DNA from: Rhizobiaceae bacterium
GTDB lineage: Bacteria > Pseudomonadota > Alphaproteobacteria > Rhizobiales > Rhizobiaceae
Direction of reading: 5' to 3'
Length of the DNA: 64,000 nucleotides
Assembly (NCBI GenBank): GCA_023953905.1
Contig: JAMLJA010000017.1
Span: 1-64,000, forward strand
The position numbers and the translations under genes were made by a program. Shown in pieces: positions 58,334 to 64,000 of this stretch. Numbering within the stretch: position 1 is the stretch's first letter; every line of letters starts with the position of its first letter. Under the pieces are notes generated by a model, which had not been told where the DNA came from, made no database searches, and saw nothing but the letters and a program-made list of their open reading frames with translations.

Positions 58334-59229
58334 CGACGCCCCTTTCCGAAGATGCGTTCGACGCCGGCAATCTTTTCATAGACGACGAGGATCAACAGGC
58401 TCACGAGAAGCAGTACGACGGATGTCGCGGCGGCCAGCGGCAGGTCGACCAACACCTGGACCTGGTTCTGAATGGCCATGACGATGGTGTTGGCTTGCCC
58501 TCCGCCAAGGATGGCGGGCGTGACGAAGAAACCTATCGCCATCATGAAAACGAGAATGCTGCCGGATACGAGACCTGACAGGGACAGCGGGAAATAGATG
58601 CGGCGGAACGCCGTCCACGGCGTGGCGCCGAGGCTCAGGGCCGAACGGACCAGGGATGAATCGATCGCCCGCATCGTCGGGTAAAGCGTCATGACCATAT
58701 AAGGCAGCAATATGTGGATCATGCCGATGTAGACGCCGGTCTGGTTGTAAACCAGCGACAATGGCTGGCTGGTAAGACCTGCTCCCTGCAGGATGTCATT
58801 CACGACGCCATTGCGCTGGAGAATGATGATCCAGCTATAGGTCCGGGCCAGCACGCTGAGCGAGAGCGAGATCAGCAGGCTGAGGATCATGAAACGGGAT
58901 ATGGCGCTCTCGATATTTGCCAGCAGATAGGCAAGCGGGTAGGCGATGACAGCGCAGGCAACCGTCACGAAGAATGCGAGTTGCAGTGTGAAATAGGCAA
59001 GGTTGAGATAGACCGGCGCGGTCAGCTGTTTGTAGCTGTTGATGTTCGGTCCGTTGGGGCCACCGAAGCTCAGCCAGACGAGATAGCCCAACGGCACCAG
59101 GAAAAGCACCGTCATGAGAATGACGGGCAGGATGAGAACGGTTACGGTGACCCGTCGCTGCTGTGCTTCCCAGTCGGCGCCGCGAAACCTCCCTCGCGCG
59201 GTACCGTCGGTTGTGGCTGTGCTGTTCAT
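58330..59229 (-). CDS. Polyamine-type ABC transporter permease (PotB-like)
   Basis: A 299-aa permease with membrane segments VTVLILPVILMTVLFLVPLG and FFVTVACAVIAYPLAYLLAN. The EAA-like loop is RSALSLGATPWTAFRRIYFP. It is the first ABC gene in the minus-strand order, about 120 bp downstream of the amidase gene. Confidence 0.9.
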   Translation of the reverse strand: MNSTATTDGTARGRFRGADWEAQQRRVTVTVLILPVILMTVLFLVPLGYLVWLSFGGPNGPNINSYKQLTAPVYLNLAYFTLQLAFFVTVACAVIAYPLAYLLANIESAISRFMILSLLISLSLSVLARTYSWIIILQRNGVVNDILQGAGLTSQPLSLVYNQTGVYIGMIHILLPYMVMTLYPTMRAIDSSLVRSALSLGATPWTAFRRIYFPLSLSGLVSGSILVFMMAIGFFVTPAILGGGQANTIVMAIQNQVQVLVDLPLAAATSVVLLLVSLLILVVYEKIAGVERIFGKGRR

Positions 59230-59349
59230 TTGCGGCCCGATTGCGACCCCTCGTTTGCGGACTCATTAGTCGCGCTGGGGCATGGCTATGTCCATGATGC
59301 AGATACGTACTGCCATAGCCACTGGTTATATCGACGCGGGCCGGCCTTG

Positions 59350-60645
59350 TTAGATCTCAGCTTGGTTGGCGGCTTCGCACCATGCTGCGGTGGCCAGGAG
59401 TGAGGCGTCGCCGCCGCTCGAGCCGACGAGTTGCAGCCCGAGCGGCAGATTGCCTGCCCCTGTGGTTCGAGGAAGCGCGATGGCGGGCGCGCCGAGGAGC
59501 GTCCAGACAACGCAGGGACCTGCATTGCCGGTTCCCTCGGCCAGAAGAGGCGCCTCGCCCAGTGCCGGCAGGGTGAGGATGGCGTCATAGCCCTCCACCT
59601 CGTGCTTGAATGCGGCTTGCAGCTCGTCGCGAAAGGCGAGCGCTTTTTCATATTCGCCTTCCCGCAAAGACAAGCCGCGCTTCGCAAGATCCTTGATATG
59701 AACGCTGACAAGTTCGGGACTGCGCTCGATGAGCGGTCCGTAAAGGCCGGCGGCCTCCTTGATCAGAATGGTTTCGGCCGATGCAAAGCCTTCCTCAAAT
59801 TCCGATGGGAGTTCCCGCTCGGTGATTGATGCGCCCATATGGGCAAACTGGATCGCTGCCGTCTCTAACGTCTCTCGCTGTTGTGAAGAGGCCTGGTCCC
59901 AGAACGGGCCGCGCACCATCCGCAGACGCGGGGGGTGACCAGGTTTGGCGGTCGGCAGGTGCTGGCCCGAGAGCAGGCCGAACAGATAGGAGATATCTGC
60001 GACCGAGCGCGCGAGAAGTCCGGCGTGGTCGAGCGTTGGACTGAGCGGGCAGACCCCCTCCAGCGGCAATATCCCATAGGTCGGCTTGAAGCCGACAACG
60101 CCGCAGAAGGCGGCAGGGCGAATGATCGACCCAAAGGTCTGGGTGCCTAATGCAACGGGCACGATGCCGGCGGCAACCGCGGCGGCCGACCCGCTGGAGG
60201 ACCCTCCCGGCGTGTGCGCCGGGTTCCAGGGGTTGACGGTCGCCCCCGCCTGACGCCACGCAAATTCGGTTGTCACCGTCTTTCCCGCTATGAAGGCCCC
60301 GAGGTTCCGGAGACGGGTAACAAGCGCGGCGTCAGCGGCTGGCATGTGATTGCGATAGATGGGCGAGCCGTAGCTCGTGACCATGTCCACGGTGTCGTAA
60401 AGGTCTTTCACACCGACAGAAATGCCCGCAAGCGGCAGGTTGGGATCGGCAAGTTCGGTCGGCGTGCTGGCGATAATCTCGAAGGCGGCGAGTTCGGCGT
60501 TCAAAGCCTCGATTCTGGCCCGACAGGCGACAATTTCCTGCGCGACCGTACTACGCCCGTTGATAATGGCGTCTCGCGACGCCTCAATACTCTCTCCGTG
60601 GACGTGGATTCGAGGGGTTTCGAAGTGCTTGGCCGGAACGGTCAT
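59350..60645 (-). CDS. Amidase-signature family amidase
   Basis: A 431-aa hydrolase with the Ser-cisSer-Lys triad: catalytic lysine in GISVGVKDLYDTVDMVTS, the glycine/serine-rich signature TPGGSSSGSAAAVAAG and the serine region TQTFGSIIRPAAFCGVVGFK. Such enzymes cleave amides or ureido groups. It shares the transporter operon direction, so it probably acts on the imported compound. The ATG at 60645 is chosen since the upstream 20 residues look unlike the family, though the ribosome site is weak. Confidence 0.88.
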   Translation of the reverse strand: MTVPAKHFETPRIHVHGESIEASRDAIINGRSTVAQEIVACRARIEALNAELAAFEIIASTPTELADPNLPLAGISVGVKDLYDTVDMVTSYGSPIYRNHMPAADAALVTRLRNLGAFIAGKTVTTEFAWRQAGATVNPWNPAHTPGGSSSGSAAAVAAGIVPVALGTQTFGSIIRPAAFCGVVGFKPTYGILPLEGVCPLSPTLDHAGLLARSVADISYLFGLLSGQHLPTAKPGHPPRLRMVRGPFWDQASSQQRETLETAAIQFAHMGASITERELPSEFEEGFASAETILIKEAAGLYGPLIERSPELVSVHIKDLAKRGLSLREGEYEKALAFRDELQAAFKHEVEGYDAILTLPALGEAPLLAEGTGNAGPCVVWTLLGAPAIALPRTTGAGNLPLGLQLVGSSGGDASLLATAAWCEAANQAEI

Positions 60646-60847
60646 GGAGAGGGTCTCGCGGATCGTAGTGCTGGCGCAACCTAGCCCTCGACGCGGCGCC
60701 CGCATAGACGAGCATCAGGCCAAGCCATAACCAAAGTCGATAGTCGCGAGGCACGTAGGTCCTGGTGGATGCGAGTCCCTCCCTTGCCCCTCGTCCAGCT
60801 CAGATTTTTAGCGGGGTGAGACTGTTCTCGCATTCGCCTGACCTGCT

Positions 60848-62368
60848 CTACTTGTAGAGGTTCTGGTGTTCGGCGCGAATCTCGGCCTTGAGCACCTTGC
60901 CCATCGTATTACGAGGCAGATCCTGGGCAAACACGATCCGCTTTGGCAGTTTGTATTTGGCCAGCAATGGATCCAGACGGTTCAGGATGTCTGTCTCCGT
61001 CAGCGTGGAGCCGTCACGCGGCACGACAATGGCCGTCACTGCTTCGCCGAAGTCCGAATGCGGCAGACCGACGACAGCGCTTTCCTCAACGCCGTCGATC
61101 TCGTCGATGACGGACTCAATCTCTTTCGGATACACATTGAAGCCTCCGGTAATGACGAGGTCCTTGCTGCGCCCGCTTATGAAGATGTACCCGTCCTCGT
61201 CCACATAGCCGATGTCTCCGGTCACAAAGTAGCCATCACGGCGAAACTCTGTCTGTGTCTTCTCCGGCATGCGCCAGTAGCCCTTGAACACATTGGGGCC
61301 TTTCACCTCGATCATGCCTGGCGTGTTGGTCGACACAGGCTTACCGATGTCGAGATCGGTAATGCGCACATTGATCCCCGGCAGCGGAAACCCGACCGAT
61401 CCGGGCACGCGCTCCCCGTCATACGGGTTCGATGTGATCATGTTGGTTTCGGTCATCCCGTAACGTTCGATAATATGATGGCCGGTCATTTCGGTCCAAC
61501 GACGGTGCGTCTCCGCAAGCAGCGGGGCGGACCCTGAAATAAACAGGCGCATGTGATCCGTATTGTCCCGGTTCAGCCAGTCTTCCTTCAAGAGCCGCGT
61601 GTAGAATGTCGGCACGCCCATCATCACGGTGGCCGAAGGCAACTCCTTGCGGATCAGGCTGAGGTCGAACTTTGGAAGGAAGCGCATCTGGGCCGATGCA
61701 AGCAGGACCACATTTGTGGCCACGAACAGGCCGTGCGTATGAAAGATCGGCAGCGCATGCAACAGCACGTCGCGCTCGCTGAACTGCCAATATTCGACCA
61801 GCGTTCGCGCATTCGACGCCAGGTTGGCGTGCGTCAGCATCGCGCCCTTGGAACGCCCGGTTGTGCCTGACGTGTAGAGGATCGCCGCGAGATCGGAGGG
61901 CTCCACAAAGACGGGATCATAATGCGGCTCGGCACTCTCGGATTCGTCCAGAAGCGTGCCTTCACCATCAACGCCGAGGGTCATTGTGCTGAACACCCCG
62001 TGCCTGGCCGCCAGAGGTTCGATCGCATTCAGCTTTTCGGGCGCACATATGACAATCAGCGGGCGTGCGTCGTCTATGAAATACTCCAGTTCTGCCAGCG
62101 TATATGCGGTGTTAAGCGGAAGATACGCCGCTCCCGCGCGCAGACACGCGAGGTACAGGATGATTGCCTCGGGCGATTTCTCGACCTGCACCGCGACACG
62201 GTCTCCGATGACCAGACCTTTCGAACTGAGGGTCCGGGCAATCCTGGCCGACAGGTCCCACGCCTGACGAAATGTGTAGCTGCGGCCATCACTGGTGCGG
62301 ATGAAGGTCCGGCCAGGATCGGAGATACGGTCTCGAATGATGGAGAAAAGATTATGTGACATCGCCAT
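60848..62368 (-). CDS. Acyl-CoA synthetase, probably malonyl-CoA synthetase
   Basis: A 506-aa ANL-superfamily ligase that activates an acid to its CoA thioester. The AMP-binding P-loop is ILYTSGTTGRSKGAMLTH (about residues 165-182), motif A5 ERYGMTETNM, GYFVTGDIGYVDEDGYIFIS and the catalytic lysine in LPRNTMGKVLKAEI. The architecture and motifs are MatB-like, so malonate is the most likely substrate; related acids remain possible. Start is ATG 62368 or the ATG at 62362. It lies between the amidase and the DUF1116 genes in the same direction. Confidence 0.85.
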   Translation of the reverse strand: MAMSHNLFSIIRDRISDPGRTFIRTSDGRSYTFRQAWDLSARIARTLSSKGLVIGDRVAVQVEKSPEAIILYLACLRAGAAYLPLNTAYTLAELEYFIDDARPLIVICAPEKLNAIEPLAARHGVFSTMTLGVDGEGTLLDESESAEPHYDPVFVEPSDLAAILYTSGTTGRSKGAMLTHANLASNARTLVEYWQFSERDVLLHALPIFHTHGLFVATNVVLLASAQMRFLPKFDLSLIRKELPSATVMMGVPTFYTRLLKEDWLNRDNTDHMRLFISGSAPLLAETHRRWTEMTGHHIIERYGMTETNMITSNPYDGERVPGSVGFPLPGINVRITDLDIGKPVSTNTPGMIEVKGPNVFKGYWRMPEKTQTEFRRDGYFVTGDIGYVDEDGYIFISGRSKDLVITGGFNVYPKEIESVIDEIDGVEESAVVGLPHSDFGEAVTAIVVPRDGSTLTETDILNRLDPLLAKYKLPKRIVFAQDLPRNTMGKVLKAEIRAEHQNLYK

Positions 62369-62484
62369 CGTTCTCTTGGTTTCATCGCGACGCTAGCGTT
62401 TCAGCCGTGCAAATGGACCTCAAGGCTGTCGAGGAACGTGTCCCGCATGCGCACAGGACTGGCTGCGCGATTGCGGGTCAGGTT

Positions 62485-63741
62485 TCAAGCGCGCGCATCA
62501 AGTGCTGACAGGGCGGCCGTGAAACAGGCCATCGGGACTTCCTGCATCCCGGCACCAATCTGACCGACGCCAGGTATTCGCGATGCGATGCCCGTGTTGA
62601 TGAGGGGTGAGATGCCGCTGGATACGACCTTTCGAACGTCGATACCCGATGGCACTCCCTTGTAGCCAAGTGCAGGGATCCTGAATTCCGTATGCTCGCC
62701 CATTGTGATCTCGCGCATCCGTTCAGACCGGGCGATCAGTTGATCCACCGTCCCGCCGATGAAAGCCGAGATTGCGGGTGCGGCTGCCAATGCGAACGCA
62801 CCCAGTCCAATGCTTTCGGTAATGTAGGAGTCGCCCATTGTCGGCGTCGCCTCTTCGGCGCCATGACCGTCAAAGAACTTGACGTCGGCAACGTTGGCCG
62901 GACCCGTGAACCACTGGTTGCCGAGGCTTGCGACACGGATGCCAACCTCAACCCCATTCCCGGCCATGACGGTCACCAGATCACCAACGCCGCATTGCTC
63001 GACATAGAGAGAAACGGCTTTTGCATGGGCAATCGAGAGCGACAGGAAGAAGTGATCGTTGCCGCCAATGAAGCGAAGCGCCTTTTCAATCTGATCGTAG
63101 GGCGCGTGCGTCGCAACGAATGCCGGAGCAATGTCCCGGAAGAACTGGCTCGTTGCCGACTTGTTGCGATTGTGAACTTCATCGCCCCGGCGTAGCGCCT
63201 CTGCGATCGCCTGCTTGAGATTGATCGGCCCGCTTATCTCCAGTGCACGCTGCATGAGCGGGAAGAAGTCGTCTCTGATCCAGCGAAGGCGCTCGAGCAC
63301 GTCGGGTCCGTTCGCACCAAACCGCAGCGCCTTGCCGAGACCTTCGTTCACGCTGACATGGGCGCGCAGGCCGGAATTCTTCTCCTCGGCCACGAACACC
63401 GGCATCGATGCGGTGATCACTCCAGCCATGGCGCCAGCGGCCGCATGGTCATGTGCGGGCGCAAACTCGATCTTGCCTGAGGCGGCGAGCGTCTCGGCCT
63501 CCTCGATCGTCCCGGCAAGCCCCTCGAACACGAGCCCACCGCAGATCGCGGCGCGCATCGCGGATGCCATTCTGTTCCAGTCGATTGGCGGTCCTGCATG
63601 GAGAATGAGATCCCGACGCATGCCGGGGATGACATCGACTGCACGCTCGATGCCGACAAGCGCGGGATGCGCCTCGCACAGCCTCGCGAAGGCCGTGGAA
63701 GAGTCGGGAGAAATGACGTTGGAAGACGACAAAACGCGCAT
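62485..63741 (-). CDS. DUF1116 (AllG-like) protein
   Basis: A 418-aa cytoplasmic protein of DUF1116. The segments RDLILHAGPPIDWNRMASAM, GKIEFAPAHDHAAAGAMAGV and TVMAGNGVEVGIRVASLGNQ are characteristic. In E. coli the family includes AllG, part of oxamate carbamoyltransferase AllFGH, which makes carbamoyl phosphate during allantoin use. No fdrA/allF or allH is visible; upstream of this gene the window ends after 260 bp, so they could lie outside. Role in carbamoyl transfer here is inferred only. Confidence 0.85.
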   Translation of the reverse strand: MRVLSSSNVISPDSSTAFARLCEAHPALVGIERAVDVIPGMRRDLILHAGPPIDWNRMASAMRAAICGGLVFEGLAGTIEEAETLAASGKIEFAPAHDHAAAGAMAGVITASMPVFVAEEKNSGLRAHVSVNEGLGKALRFGANGPDVLERLRWIRDDFFPLMQRALEISGPINLKQAIAEALRRGDEVHNRNKSATSQFFRDIAPAFVATHAPYDQIEKALRFIGGNDHFFLSLSIAHAKAVSLYVEQCGVGDLVTVMAGNGVEVGIRVASLGNQWFTGPANVADVKFFDGHGAEEATPTMGDSYITESIGLGAFALAAAPAISAFIGGTVDQLIARSERMREITMGEHTEFRIPALGYKGVPSGIDVRKVVSSGISPLINTGIASRIPGVGQIGAGMQEVPMACFTAALSALDARA

Positions 63742-63933
63742 CCTGCTTGATGAGAATTAGCCGACATTGTGGGAAGACGAGCACCGCCTGTCCATTGCTG
63801 TCTGGGGGTCTGATATTCCTCAAAGTTATAGTGACTGCGCGTTGGGGACGAGACTTGAGGTTTTCCCCGACTTTTCCCTGGCGAATGGCGCTACGTCATG
63901 CCCCAGCAGGGTGCTTTGAGTGGTGGCTGGGGG

Positions 63934-63983
63934 TTCCGGTATTCTATATGGGAATGTCTGGAACGATCCGACATGTACCGGAA
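63934..63983. promoter_or_regulatory. Inverted repeat upstream of the DUF1116 gene
   Basis: TTCCGGTA (63934-63941) and TACCGGAA (63976-63983) are perfect 8-bp inverted arms 34 bp apart, with an inner GTTCC/GGAAC pair. They lie about 190-240 bp before the DUF1116 start and could be an operator, or belong to a gene beyond the edge. Confidence 0.35.
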
Positions 63984-64000
63984 ATAGCGACGATGTGATT

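Overview
The window looks like a chromosomal segment of an alphaproteobacterium of the order Hyphomicrobiales, most like the Mesorhizobium/Phyllobacteriaceae group. This rests on high GC, a smoEFGK-mtlK polyol operon behind a SorC-type regulator, a Zur-controlled znuCBA locus, a tRNA-Arg(ACG) of rhizobial type and many ABC transporters. No species can be named from the sequence alone. An integrated mobilizable island of about 18 kb splits the window.

Left chromosomal part (1-30.9 kb). A truncated modB and modA (minus strand) lie behind a ModE-like palindrome. Next come rpe-gph and a polyol unit: regulator, smoE-F-G-K, mtlK, a HAD phosphatase and a FGGY kinase. This imports sugar alcohols, oxidises them to ketoses and phosphorylates a pentulose or hexulose. 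After a MATE exporter come zur and, divergently, znuCBA for zinc uptake. From 17.2 to 30.7 kb there is a surface-polysaccharide cluster: UDP-galactopyranose mutase, several glycosyltransferases (one with two domains), a COG5610-type HAD protein, an FkbM methyltransferase, a DUF2793/beta-helix protein and a small membrane protein. The mutase implies a galactofuranose-containing glycan.

Island (about 30.99-48.9 kb). It abuts the 3' end of tRNA-Arg. A large serine recombinase, whose reading frame runs through the tRNA on the antisense strand, sits at the left end. A TraG/VirD4 coupling protein follows, and at the right end a mobC-relaxase operon. No mating-pair-formation genes are visible, so the element should be mobilizable rather than self-conjugative. 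The main cargo is a defence operon of five genes (small RHH-like protein, hsdM, hsdS, hsdR and an OLD-family ATPase/TOPRIM nuclease), in which each stop codon overlaps the next start by four bases. This is the strongest candidate in the window for a composite, possibly under-described defence system.

Right chromosomal part (49.1-64 kb). This is a catabolic region: FAH-family hydrolase, TPP-dependent enzyme, an orphan NMT1-type binding protein, MaoC-like protein, SDR, flavin reductase, a complete polyamine-type ABC transporter with an amidase, a malonyl-CoA synthetase-like ligase and a DUF1116 (AllG-like) protein. Two near-identical 19-bp palindromes lie in the divergent promoter region at 51.9 kb. 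A strong plus-strand terminator lies beyond the oppositely oriented flavin reductase gene.
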